64,000 nucleotides of DNA, taken from positions 19,767,641 through 19,831,640 of the forward strand of contig NW_023601433.1 in assembly GCF_014898055.3 (NCBI RefSeq). Reading direction: 5' to 3'. Below, piece after piece: positions 35,106-45,714 of this stretch. The position numbers and the translations under genes were made by a program. Under the pieces are notes generated by a model, which was given only the letters and a program-made list of their open reading frames with translations, did not search any database and was not told the origin of the DNA. The stretch comes from Talpa occidentalis (Eukaryota > Chordata > Mammalia > Eulipotyphla > Talpidae). Numbering within the stretch: the stretch's first letter is position 1; each line of letters opens with the position of its first letter.

Positions 35106-35600
35106 TAGAGCGAGGAGTGTTGGGATCGTGACGGTGGACTCGAAGGGAGAGAGAAGCATGTTGGTGGGTTGGATTGCTTTTGCTTTGTTTATTTCTTATT
35201 CAGTTATTTTAGCTATTTTGGTTATTTTATTTATTTTTAATTGTTTTTTCATTTTCCTTTATTGTTTTATTATTTGCTTGTTTTTTCCTTTTTTTTTGTT
35301 TTTATTTTTTTTAATTTTTTTATTGCCCCCATTTTCCCTTGTGTTGTTATTTTTGCATGTGTTGTTATTTCCCCTTTGTTGTCTGTTTTTTTTTTTTTTT
35401 TACTTGTTAGTTTGTAATTGTTCACTTGTGGTTTGTTTGTCTGTGTTCTTGTTAACTTGAGTTGTTAGTTTGTTATTGTCTTTTTGTATTTTTAAATATG
35501 TATCTGTTAATTTTTAGGTTGTGTGTTTTTATTTTTGAGAGCGTAGTTAGTTAGTAATAGTATCCTAGTAAGGTTAGCATAGTTAGTATTTCTGGTAGAG
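35106..35600 (+). other. Putative 5' leader exon, strongly T-rich
   Basis: Between the predicted start and a consensus splice donor at 35,601. From about 35,165 to 35,540 the plus strand is dominated by T runs, then short GTTAG-type repeats (about 35,545-35,600). The hydrophobic open frame across the T runs is low-complexity Phe/Leu and is not a credible protein. Confidence 0.4.
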
Positions 35601-35811
35601 GTAAGTTAGCGTCCTTAGTGTTTTGGTAGAGGAGTCAGCGCGGGGAGCATTTAGTTAGTTTCGGGGATCCTTTTCACGTTCTACTAGCTCTAGGCTAGTA
35701 GTGAACTTGTTAATCGGGTAGCGGAGCTAGTGCTGAGGGCTCTAAACAGCCAGGGCCTGCAAGTGTAGGAGCGGGTCCGCCCTCACTGCCTCGGTGTGCC
35801 TGTCTGCCCAG
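35601..35811 (+). other. Putative 5'-UTR intron of the kinase
   Basis: GAG followed by GTAAGT at 35,601 is a perfect donor consensus. CCTGTCTGCCCAG ending at 35,811 is a strong acceptor with its pyrimidine tract. Removing these 211 bases puts GGAATGG, with the kinase start codon, immediately at the exon edge. A Met upstream at 35,794 lies inside this intron and is an unlikely start. Confidence 0.5.
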
Positions 35812-35814
35812 GGA

Positions 35815-37310
35815 ATGGCCCTGAGACAGTATGTGATGCTCGGCAAGCTGCGGGAGGGCGGCTACGGCAAGGTCAAGCTGGCGCTGCACCTGCCGACGGG
35901 CACGGAGGTGGCCATAAAGGTCATCCCCAAGTCCGGCACGCCTCAGAGGTTCCTGGTCCGCGAGGTGGCCTGCATGAAAGTCCTTTGGCACCCGAACATT
36001 CTCCAGCTCTTCCAGGTGGTGGACACCGAGGATGAGGTGCTGCTGGTCCTGGAGCGCACTCAGGGGGGCGACCTGCAGGACTACCTGTGCAGGTGTGGGC
36101 ACCTGGGGGAGATGGAGGCGCGCCGCATCTTCCAGCAGATCCTCACCATGCTCAGCCACTGCTATGCCCGGGGCGTGGTGCACCGGGACCTGAAGCCAGA
36201 GAACCTGCTCCTGGACCGGCACCGAAACATAAAGCTGGCAGACTTCGGCTCAGTGCCCAGTTCTCTGGGACAGCGCTGCTCAAGACCCCCTGAGGCAGCC
36301 CGCAGTTTGTGGTGCACGAGATCCTCCATCACCAGGAGTACAGTGGCCCCGCGGCATACATCTGGAGTCCGGGGGTGGTCCTCTACGACATGGTCACCGG
36401 GGAGCTGCCCTTCAAGGGCAACAGCCTCGGGGAGCTGCGGGCCAGGGTGCTGAGCGGCGTCTACAACGAGCTGTACTACCTCTCCCAGCAGTGCCCGTGA
36501 TCTGCTAAGGAAGATGATGATGCTCAACCCCCAGAGCCGCAGCACCCTGGACAGCATCATCCAGCACCCCTGGGTGGGGCTGCCCAACAGACTCCCGCCC
36601 TGCCCCGAGCCGACCCCGGGCCAGCACAAGGCCGTGATGGAAGCCATGGTCCACCTGGGGTTCCGGAAGGAGGTCATCGACAGGGCGCTTTTGGAGGGCA
36701 GGTATGACCCTGTGATGTGGTCCTACCTCATGCTGCTTTCCAGGCAGTGGGTGGGCGAGGAGGGGCCGGACCCTACCATCTTCCCCAAGCTCCTCAGTCC
36801 CAATGGGGCCCACTGTGCCCCGATACCAGAGGACCACCGGCAGCCTGAGGTCTCGGGGTGGGAAATCTTGTGGGTGGGACTGTCCCCGAAGCAGGACACC
36901 CAGACCCCACCACCACCTCTGGGCCAGGCATCCCGCAGAAGGATGCCAGCCTGCAGAGTTCTGTCTCCGGCTCAGGGCCCCTGCTGCCAGACGCCTGGAA
37001 GCCCAGCATGGCCTCCAGGTCAGGGCCTGTGCTGCGGGAGGCCTGGGGGCTCAACACCACATCACTGCCAGGCCCCCTACAGGAGGAAGCCCTGCAGCCC
37101 AGCACCACCTTGCTAGGCCCCCAGCTGGAGGGGGGCCAGGAAAGCATTAGGAAGACCTCCAGCCCAGTCCCCCAGCTCTCTAGCACCACCCAAATAACCC
37201 CAAGGAGGAGCCCCTGTTCAGCCCACTCCCTGCAGAGACACTGGGCTATGAACACCATTCCCAATCCACCCTTCAGTCCAGGCGGAGGCTACAAGGCCAG
37301 AGCTCATTGA
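35815..37310 (+). pseudogene. SMOK-like: SMOK-like (MARK-related) kinase, central copy, disrupted
   Basis: Start ATG 35,815 has a good Kozak context. Residues 10-23 form the glycine loop (GKLREGGYGKVKLA), K35 is the VAIK lysine, E50 fits the helix-C glutamate, HRDLKPEN is residues 123-130 and DFG is 143-145. A one-base loss just after DFG (near 36,249) shifts the frame. In the restored frame a TGA (36,291-36,293) follows, the conserved Asp of subdomain IX is Tyr, and the APE motif reads VHE. A one-base gain lies near 36,497 and a one-base loss near 36,880-36,917. Between these a UBA-like segment (GFRKEVIDRALLEGRYDP) fits the MARK/SMOK group, and a tail of 16-residue repeats ends near 37,310. 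The uninterrupted frame gives only about 213 residues and no C-lobe. SMOK kinases act in sperm; this copy cannot make the full enzyme unless the sequence has errors. Confidence 0.85.
36918..37157 (+). repeat. 48-base coding tandem repeat in kinase tail
   Basis: Five consecutive 48-base units, the last one degenerate, each encode 16 residues; unit two is SGSGPLLPDAWKPSMA. Gly at position 4, an acidic residue at 9 and Ala at 10 recur in units one to four. Copy 3 has the same array at 62,433-62,672. Confidence 0.85.
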
Positions 37311-38716
37311 ATCCTTAATAGGATTTTAAAATGTTGCATTTTCTGTCCACCCTTCAGAAGAAAACACAAGAGCAGAGTTCACCCTGTTGGGGATTAGATG
37401 GTCACCAGCACCTCCCTAGAATTCACTTCCCCGCTCCAGGGCAGTCACTCAGTGGCCATAGTGAGAGGAGCACACCAGCGGAGGCCAAGACCTGGAGAGG
37501 GGTCAGGGGCTGGGCCCAGCCAGAGGGGCCAGGAGCAGCATGAGAACACAGGCGTGGAGCACAGATGTCCGCAAGCACAGCAGTCCCAGGAGCAGAGCAG
37601 ATGAAGGGCAGGGAGGACAACGGGTCTGGTGAAGCACCTGAGGGGAACAGAGCAGAGGAAGGGGGGAGAGGAGGGCTTAGGGCAGCTGAGCAGGTGCAGG
37701 GCCCGGGATGGGAGTGGAGCTGTGCGGGCTGAGCCCCCAGAGGCCCCAGGGCCATAGGCTGGGACCCCATGGCCTTGCTTCCCCATCTTAGGCTCTATCC
37801 TGTGAGGGCCCTGCTGGTGGCCCTTGGGCACCCAGACGGCGCAGACGAGGCAGGAGCTCTTCGGGCTGACTGGCGCTGTCAGGGACTGACATACACGGTA
37901 GGAAGTCCCTCTCTACTGAGCCCCTTTTCACAACGGAGATTCCAACTTTGAGAATTGCTTACCCACCAGTGAGTGGCGCCTCGATAGGGCCTCCTGGTTT
38001 CCATCTGCGTTTTGTCGCATCTCTGTCCATGCAGCACTTCCCGGGGGGTGTCACTATGGAAAGAGCCTCCTCCGTGCTTGGGCTTCACTGGCTCTGCTCT
38101 TCCCACGCAGGTTCCAAAGGGCACGAGGAGGCGGCCGCCGTGGGCACACTGGTTCCCACTGCAGGGACACCTCCAGGTGACCTGCTCTGCCTGCGGGGCC
38201 CTGGGGCATGGAGGCATCTGGATGTTCTTTCTCTGCCTGGAGGAGACAGTCTGAAATGGATTGTTTAGTTAAAATGTGTACCCCAGGACACATTAAAATG
38301 GTGTATGAAACTGACCACGTTTGCTTCCCGTTTATGACTGCACCCACACTTCCAACACATCGGACACCAGAGACCTAAATTTCCTTTAACATTCTTGTAT
38401 CAGCAGTGAAAAGTTTAGAAAATTTAGAAAATTTTGGAAAGCATTTAGAAAATTTTAGAAAAGTGAGAGGGGTCACATGGTAATAAGACAGCGAGACAGG
38501 AGTGTGAAGCAGAGCTAGCTGTGAGTATGGAATTAGGTATTTGCACTCTTTCCTTTAGGTGTATGTGCATGTCTTGCACTGTGTGCAAGTGTGTGCATAT
38601 GAGTCTACATGAGTGTGGCTTGTGTGTGCATCTATAGGTATGAAGTATTTATGTACCTTCTACCATCAGAAAAACACTCACAGCTGTAGAGAATTGGTAC
38701 GGTATCTTCAAAAATA
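37311..38716. other. Kinase 3' flank, copy 2
   Basis: Non-coding and shared with 62,712 to the window end. ATTAAA at 38,292-38,297 is a possible polyadenylation signal for a long 3' UTR. Short GT-rich sequence lies at 38,560-38,640. I see no further gene. Confidence 0.5.
38412..38462. repeat. TTTAGAAAAT short repeat
   Basis: About four imperfect units of TTTAGAAAAT; the same run is at 63,914-63,965. Confidence 0.8.
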
Positions 38717-38776
38717 GGGCCTCCCGGAGGGCCCAGTGGGTTGAGCCCAGCGCTGAGGGAAGTGCTGAATCTCCAA
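38717..38776 (+). mobile_element. SINE 5' fragment
   Basis: Only a head (GGGCCTCCCGGAGGGCCCAG) and a short degraded continuation remain. Confidence 0.5.
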
Positions 38777-39060
38777 AGTCCCCAATGTGGCTAGTGTCCC
38801 CGAGTCCACATCTGTAGGGGGTTTAATTCTGCTCCAGTATAACTGTAGATGCAGGTCAGTTAACGTTTTCCCAGTTTCTTGCCATTGGTCCCTGCTCCTG
38901 GTGTGTGCCCTGGTCACCCATTTCTCTTTCAGGGGCATCGATGTTGTCCTGCACAGTGTTGTGAGTTTATGGCGGCGGTGAGCCCTGTGTCTTCACTCTG
39001 CCTCCGTATTGCGCCTCCTGCGTAACACAATTCATTTTTGAGACCATAATTACTTTGTAA

Positions 39061-39752
39061 ACCAAAACAACTAAATATAATAAAAAGATAATAACACTGA
39101 AAAACTAGAGATGTTAAAAAAAATCACATCCAGTGACTTGTATTAAAATTATTGAAAAATTATATACATCATGGCTAAGTGTGGTTCATTCCTGTAATAC
39201 AAGACCAGTTCAACACTTACATATCAAGTAATATAACAGTTTACATTAAGAGTGCATATGAAAAAATATATTACTGTATCAACAGACATAAAAACACTCA
39301 ATATATTTCAACACATATTCAAAATTAAAAAAAGTAAATTCAAAAACCCAGAATTTAAGGGGCTTTTCTCCTTAAACTAATTAAATGTATAAAAGAAAAC
39401 ATGTAACTAACATTACAGTTAAAGATGAGCCACCAAATAGATTTCCTCTTCAGATGGAGAAAAAGGCCATTTTGTCCTCTGCCACTACACCAATTCAGAA
39501 CTGTGTGGCTGTCCTAACTAATATGATAAGTAAAAGAAAAGAAAAGCTATAAAGGGAATACATATTATATGAAAACCACTAGAAATCTTAAAAAATCTCA
39601 GAAATAATTAGCAATTACAGGAAGGTTGCAGGGTATGTGGTCAATATACGAAAGTTTATTAGTTTCCCCATAAGCAACACAAACAACTGGGATATAAAAT
39701 TAAAGAAACATTATCTATTATAAAAATACTACCCCAAATGAAATACCTAAGC
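39061..39752 (+). mobile_element. Old L1 ORF2 remnant
   Basis: AT-rich and diverged, but in order with an L1 ORF2 RT region on the plus strand (ACACTCAATATATTTCAACA, then a GATGAGCCACC segment). No frame survives. Confidence 0.55.
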
Positions 39753-39753
39753 A

Positions 39754-40002
39754 GGGTCTCCCCTGGTGGCGCAGTGGTTGAGCGCTGTGAAGCTGCCCGC
39801 ATTCTCTCCAGCACTGGTTCCATCCCCAGCCACCAACAAGGTTCCCACATAGCACAGACCTCTCCTTTCGAAATAGAACAGGTGGATTGACTGAAATACA
39901 TCACTGAGGGGAACAGCTCAGACTGAGACAGGAGAGGTCTGCCACGACATGTAGACAGCTTCATAGGTTGCATCTAACCCCTTGTGCCACCAGGGAGGCC
40001 CC
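39754..40002. mobile_element. Head-to-head pair of SINE 5' halves
   Basis: 39,754-39,868 is a plus-strand SINE head (GGTCTCCCCTGGTGGCGCAG). 39,869-40,002 is a minus-strand SINE ending in the complement of a SINE head (CCACCAGGGAGGCCCC). The two meet without tails, making a 250-base imperfect foldback. Confidence 0.8.
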
Positions 40003-40069
40003 ATTACAGGGTTTTTAAAATTGAATTTAAATGCCCAAGTAAGCAATCTCTTCATTTATTTTCCATTTT

Positions 40070-40332
40070 TTTAAGATTTTTTTTTTCATTTATACAAGAG
40101 CTGGGATACAGGCGAGATGCACAGGAGGCTGAGAGGATTCACCAGAGACAGAGTGGGGAACAGAACAGGAAGACTGACAAAATACACTGCTGAGGGGAGC
40201 AGTGGGGAGACAGGAGAGGTCTGCAGAGTCATGTGGGACCTTTGCCAGCCAGCCAGGATGGAACCCGCACTGCAGTGGCTGCGGACAAATTCACAATGCA
40301 GCACTCAACTGCCTATGCCACCAGGGAGGCCC
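40070..40332 (-). mobile_element. tRNA-derived SINE, older subfamily
   Basis: A minus-strand SINE with a TTTCATTTATACAAGAGC tail end and a GCCACCAGGGAGGCCC head complement. Confidence 0.85.
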
Positions 40333-40339
40333 TCTTCAT

Positions 40340-40760
40340 CTAATTTAAATAGCAACTATATTCATAGACCAAAAATTCCCCTTTTTAAAGTGTACAATTC
40401 AGTGGGTTTTAGGAACTCATAGTTGTAGAACTGTCACCACAACTTAATGTTAGGACATATTCATGAACTTCTGAGGTAATGAAACTTAACCCAATAACAA
40501 ATCCTCCCTGTGTCCCTCCCTCTATAGTACATGAAAAATCACACATCTGTTTTCTGTATTTGTGGAGTTTTTTGTCTACTACAGACAATTCATGTAAATG
40601 CAGTCACACAATAGGTATTATTTGTGACTGGCTGCTTTCACTTATTCTATTTTCAAGGTTCCTGCATGCTGTACAATGTATGGATCAGTACTTCATTCCT
40701 TTTCCTTGCTAGATAACATTCCATGGCATAAGTTAGCATATATTTGTTCTGTATACCATT
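40340..40760 (-). mobile_element. Old L1 3' end
   Basis: The plus strand reads as the complement of an old L1 3' end (AAAGTGTACAATTCAGTGGG, CTGTCACCACAACTT, then the TGTGACTGGCTGCTTTCACT region). Non-coding. Confidence 0.75.
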
Positions 40761-40940
40761 TGTAGCACAGATCTTCCAAAACCCTCGCAGTTTCCCAAGT
40801 GATGAGCATGACCTTAAGGCATAAAATACATAAAAGAAAAGAGGCAATGTGCTCACGGATCTCAACCTCAGAGATGCATTCAGGGACTCACTCTAATGGC
40901 ACAGAAACAAAAACAAAAATAAACAAGTGGATTAATTCTG

Positions 40941-41190
40941 GCACAAGGGGTTAAGCACAGCACTATGAAGCTGGCCGTAGCCTCTGCAGCAGGAGTTTGA
41001 TTCCTGCCAGCCAGGGAGCTACCCACATGGCACAGCAGACCTCTCCTGCTGCACGCACTGCTTCCCTCAACAGTGTGTTACGTCAGTCTGCCTGTTCTGT
41101 TCCCCGCTCTGTCTCTGGTGAATCCTGTCACCTCCCACACCTCTGGCCTGTACCCCAGTTCTTGTATGCATAAATAAATACATCTTTAAA
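40941..41190 (+). mobile_element. tRNA-derived SINE, older subfamily
   Basis: A plus-strand SINE missing its first bases, with the GGTGAATCCTGTCACC body and an AAATAAATACATC tail. Confidence 0.85.
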
Positions 41191-41199
41191 GATACAAAC

Positions 41200-42140
41200 T
41201 GAAAAACCTTTGCACAGATAAAGAAATATTCACAGAACAACTAGTGACTGTTAGAAAATATTTGCACAGCACATATCCAAAAACAAGTTAATTCCCAAAT
41301 ATATAAAGATTTCATCCAACTGAACAACTTTAAACAACAGTTAAAAATGGATAAAAGAGCAAAAAATTGTTTCTCCAAATAACACATGTGGTCCATGCCA
41401 TATGAAAAAAATGCTCATTACTCATTTAGGGAAATGAAAATCTGAACCACAGTGTGGTATCACTTCACACCTGTGCAAATGAATTCTATTCAAAAGACTG
41501 GAACAAAGAGTCAGCAAGGTTGTAGAGAAAGAGGAACACTCCCTCAATCCTCCTGGGCATGTGAAATATTACATCCTCTATGAAAAATGCATGTCTTAAG
41601 GTTCCTTAAAATAAAAATAAATACCATAAGATCCAGAAATACCACTTCTATGAATTTTTCCAGAGAATATATAAACACTAATATGAAAATATTTATGCAC
41701 TTCTATGTTCATGGCGGCATTACTCACAATAACCCAATCATGGACTCAACCTAAATATCCATTGACAGATAACTAGATAAAGAAACTATGGTTTATATGC
41801 ACAGTTGAAAACTAATCAGCTATTATAAAAGATGAATCATTGTCTTTTGAGACATGTTAATGGAACTTGAGGTGACTATGCTAAGGGAAATAAGTAAAAA
41901 AAGACAATTACTGAATAGTTTCGCTCATTTGTGGAATGCAAAGAAACCAAGAAAATAAATGGGCATAAGACACAGAAATAATCTTAGACTATGAAAACTA
42001 TGGTGGTTACCAGAGGGAGAGGGCAGGGAGGGAGAAGGGTAGATGGCATGAACTGATGTGGTTGTGGCACTGGGGCTGGGGCTGTTCGTGTGCAAATGTG
42101 CATATGTCTAGGTATAACGCCAAATTCCTGAAATTTTATA
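41200..42140 (+). mobile_element. Old L1 3' half
   Basis: A decayed L1 ORF2 C-terminal region and 3' UTR on the plus strand. It keeps TATCACTTCACACCTGTGCA, the ATGTTCATGGCGGCATTACT block and the GGTTACCAGAGGGAGAGGGC 3' UTR landmark. Confidence 0.8.
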
Positions 42141-42199
42141 GTTATGTATTTACATTTATTTACATAAATGGTAGATCAAATTTACACATTACATAAATT

Positions 42200-43093
42200 A
42201 TACAAACTAAATCACAAATACCAAATCTTCTCCATTTATTGTTTTCTACTTTTATTCCAATGTAGTTCTTTTACTTTTATGGACCTTTGTTATATTGCCT
42301 ATCATTTGATCTAGTCTAGAGAATGCTGTATGTGAACTTGAAAAGAATGCATATTCTATTCTTGTTTGGTGGGGTGGTCTTAGGCTATCTTTTGTGTCTA
42401 GTCGGCATACAGTGCTGTAAATCTTTTATTTCCTTGCTCACAATTTTTCTATTTTATCTATTCTTTATAGAAATGAATTACTATATTATTGAAGTTGTCA
42501 ACGGTTATCGTTAAATTATTAACTTCTGTCAAATTCTGTCAGTTTTTGTTTCATGTTCTTTGAGGCACTGCTGTTAGGTATATGATATATTATGCTTTTA
42601 ATCATTTTGTATCTTTGATACATTGATTCTTTTTTTTTTCTAAAATATTCTTTGTTGTCTTAGTAAGATTTTTTGTCTTTAATATATTTTGATAGTGTTA
42701 ACTTATCCACTTGGGCTCTTTCATTTATTGTTTAGATGATGTGACTGTTGACTTTTACTTGAAACCGTGTTTTGCAACTAAAGTGTGGGCCTTGTAGAAG
42801 TATGTAGTTCATCATGTTTTTACCCATTTTAAATGTTTGTCTCTTTTCATTGGTGCATTTACCCATTTTTATTCAATAATTTTACTGATAAAGTAGAATT
42901 GCATCTTTCTGGCTTTAAATATTTCTTTATATTCATGTATTTTTTTCTTTCTTCATTTGTCCATTATGCATGCCTCTATGTTTATATTAGCCATCCAGTG
43001 TACCATTTTAATTATTTTGTTTTTAATTACATATTTTGGATATTTTTATTGACTGATTGGGGATTAACATTAATCTTAATTTATAATTAAATA
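42200..43093 (-). mobile_element. Old L1 ORF2 5' region
   Basis: AT-rich and, on the minus strand, in order with an L1 endonuclease region (complement of TGATCTAGTCTAGAGAATGC near 42,308). The second contig ends inside it. Confidence 0.7.
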
Positions 43094-43193
43094 NNNNNNN
43101 NNNNNNNNNNNNNNNNNNNNNNNNNNNNNNNNNNNNNNNNNNNNNNNNNNNNNNNNNNNNNNNNNNNNNNNNNNNNNNNNNNNNNNNNNNNNN
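43094..43193. other. Assembly gap, 100 N
   Basis: Exactly 100 N, again a placeholder of unknown size. Confidence 0.97.
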
Positions 43194-43429
43194 AAAGATA
43201 AATTCATTGATTTTCAAACTCTAAAATGTTCCCTTATTTTCTGTAGATTCAGAGACCTGATAAGGGAAGGACACAGGCTCAGATCTCTTTCTTCCCCCCT
43301 ATGCCAGAGAAGCTGCGCTTGAATGTTTACAAATCATGACTGGAGAACAAGGATTGACAGATTTGTCTCTCATCAAGGAATAAATATTTCAAACTTTATT
43401 CACCATATATGTAGTTTATTTTTTTTTGT
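43194..43429. other. Unique sequence
   Basis: Nothing recognisable; it ends in a T-rich run. Confidence 0.4.
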
Positions 43430-43761
43430 TTTTTTTTTTTTTATGGAGGATGTTTTTTTATTTTTTATTTGTTTGTTTGTTTGTTTGTTTGTTTAAACAT
43501 GCACTGGGTAAAGTCAGAAGCACGGGAGGGTGAGAGAATTCACCAGAGCCAGAGTGGGGAGCAGCAGAGCCAGAGTGGGGAGCAGAACAGGCAGAAGGAC
43601 CGAGTACACTGCTGAGGGTAGCAGCGGCCGGCAGGAGAGGTCTGTGTGCTATGTGGGACACTCCTCGGGTGGCCGGGGAGCACCGGGAATCGAAGTGGCG
43701 CCGCAGAGGCCGTGGGCAGCTTCACAACCCAGAGCTCAACTGCTGAGCCCCGGGGAGGCCC
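43430..43761 (-). mobile_element. tRNA-derived SINE, young type
   Basis: A minus-strand SINE with a GTTT-repeat tail (43,470-43,493) and a short internal duplication of AGCAGAGCCAGAGTGGGG near 43,550-43,585. TGTAGTTT on both sides may be the target-site duplication. Confidence 0.9.
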
Positions 43762-44068
43762 TATTGTAGTTTCTTTTGCAACTACTAAAATCTGCACTAC
43801 AGCAAGGAGATAGCCAAAGGCAATTAACAAATGAAGGTGGCTAGTTTTTCATTCTATTTACAAGGTTGAATTTAGCCTGAGGGTGTCATTTCCTTGTTCT
43901 AAGGAAATAATTCCCTTTTCTCCACAATTCTACATCTTGGGTTTGCTCCATGAATTTTGAAGTGGCGGAATTTAGGATGACTTAGAAAATTTGCATCAAA
44001 ATGTGGGTCTTTGAGCAACCCTCATCCATCTTGTAGATTATGACTCCCATGTATTAGAGCAAAACTGT
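43762..44068. other. Unique sequence
   Basis: Nothing recognisable in about 300 bases. Confidence 0.4.
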
Positions 44069-44083
44069 AAAGAACACACAGCA

Positions 44084-44399
44084 GGGCCTCCCCGGTGGCG
44101 CAGCGGTTTGAGCGCTGGGTTGCGAAGCTGACCATGGCCTCTGTCGTGCCAGTTCGATCTCCGGCTGCTCCCTGGCCATCGGAGGAGGGTCCCACATGGA
44201 GCACAGACCTCTCCTGCCGCCCACTGCTCCCCTCAGCAGTGTACTTCGGTCCTTCTGCCTGCTCTGCTCCCCGCTCTGGCTCTGGTGAATTCTCTCACCC
44301 TCCTGCGCTTCTGACTGTACCCAGTGCATGTATAAACAAACAATGAACAAAAAAAAAAACCAAACAAATAAAAATAAAAATACATGCCTCTTTAAAAAA
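44084..44399 (+). mobile_element. tRNA-derived SINE, full length with clear TSD
   Basis: The best reference copy. Head GGGCCTCCCCGGTGGCGCAG carries the A box, AGTTCGATC near 44,151 is the B box, the body has CCCCTCAGCAGTGTACTTCG and GGTGAATTCTCTCACC, and the tail is A-rich. AAAGAACACACAGCA flanks it exactly at 44,069-44,083 and 44,400-44,414. Confidence 0.95.
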
Positions 44400-44669
44400 A
44401 AAGAACACACAGCAATCAGAATAAATGTCCTCTGAAATTAAGACCTTTAAATGTCCCTTCATATGCCATCAGTTGATTCCATTGTTTTTAAAAATTAACT
44501 GCTGAGAGAGAAAACATCTAAAAAAAGAAAAGTATGAGGATTGCATAGAAGAGGGCAAGTCAAAATATCTCAGAATAGCTATTACTTTTTTATATATATA
44601 TATAAAATGGAGTTTCAGAATTATCACCAATTCATGAGCTCTAATAAACATCTTTGTGTTTCACTTCAT

Positions 44670-44934
44670 TTTCTTTTAAATTTTTACTGAAGTTCCACTG
44701 GTTTCTACATTATATAGTGATAGGTTTTGGTGTACATTAAAAATTAACATTTGAATAAAAATTTCTATTCTTCACTATCCAAGAACTCCTTTACCCAAAT
44801 TCCCCAGCCCCTTTTCCTGTTTCCCTCTGGCAGCAGATATTTGGTTCTTACAGACAAAGATGTTGTTTTTGGTTTGTTTTGTTTGTTCATTTGTTTTTTT
44901 TTTATCATCTATATAGGTGTGAAATTGTAACAGG
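44670..44934 (-). mobile_element. Old L1 3' end, first part
   Basis: The plus strand reads as the complement of an L1 3' UTR (TTTTTACTGAAGTTCCACTG, then a GTGTACATT segment and a CCCTCTGGCAGCAG segment). It appears to resume at 45,715 beyond an inserted segment. Confidence 0.65.
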
Positions 44935-45595
44935 GTGGTCCCCAGGAAAGAGGGTGGTCCATGTTTCCACCCCACCCAGGGAGGGTGGAGCTGAGCAGGG
45001 AGAGAAGAAGCTGCAGAGGAAACTGAAGAAGGAAGGAAGCAGGATGGAGCCAGAAGGAGACCCGGAGGAGGCACGTGGAGCAGAAGGCATGAAGAAACCA
45101 TGCCTGTATTTTGGTCGTGGACTGGGTAACACAGATGTGGGTGATAGACCCGTGGGGAGGTGGCAATGGCAGTTTTTGTCTTGATTTTGATAATTTACTC
45201 TTTTCATTCAGAATTGTGTGGTGGTTTCTGATCCTTTTCTATGGGTCCCCACTGGAAGATGCCTTAGACCTGTGGCAGGCTTTGGGTCCTTATTCTGGGC
45301 CAATCCCTTTTGGATGGACTTTTGCCCACGAGGGGACTGGTAACTTTGGGTACTTTATTTAGAAAATAGAGACACACTTCGGGGGGGGGGGGTGGTGGGG
45401 GAATGGGGGGATGGGGGTTGGGGAGGATGGGGGGGAGGGAGGGCCAGGGAGAGGAAGGACTAGAGTCAAAATAAGGGGGGGTGCAATTGTATTGGGAATA
45501 TAACCAAAATGAAATGCATACATTGTGCAAAGATGAAAAATGATGTAAGAATTATATAAAAAAAATATTAAAAAAAGAAACTGTAGTCTTTGCCT
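44935..45595 (+). mobile_element. Inserted segment ending in an L1-like 3' tail
   Basis: It interrupts the L1 at 44,670-46,155. Its last 200 bases resemble the 3' end of the older L1 at 33,200-33,298 (ATAACCAAAATG, then GATGAAAAATGATGTAA and an A-rich tail). The first 450 bases match nothing else here and I cannot assign them. Possibly a chimeric or LTR-containing retrocopy. Confidence 0.45.
45379..45447 (+). repeat. G-rich tract, quadruplex-prone
   Basis: At least six G-runs of four or more bases within 70 bases, as often found in mammalian L1 3' UTRs. Confidence 0.9.
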
Positions 45596-45714
45596 TTCCT
45601 GTATTGTTTCCTAATTGTATTGAAGTTCCTTCCCAGGAACTTCATATGTTTTGTGTTTCTCATATGTTTTGTGTTGATGCAGCGGATGGCAGAACCTATT
45701 TAGAGCAGGTTGGT

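Noticed and set aside
35086..35460. 124-codon hydrophobic frame after the kinase promoter
   Set aside because: It is a translation of T runs (Phe/Leu-rich), with no conserved counterpart to test.
35794..35814. Met codon seven codons upstream of the chosen kinase start
   Set aside because: It lies upstream of a strong splice acceptor (35,810-35,811) in predicted intron, while ATG 35,815 has the better context and matches where the kinase domain begins.
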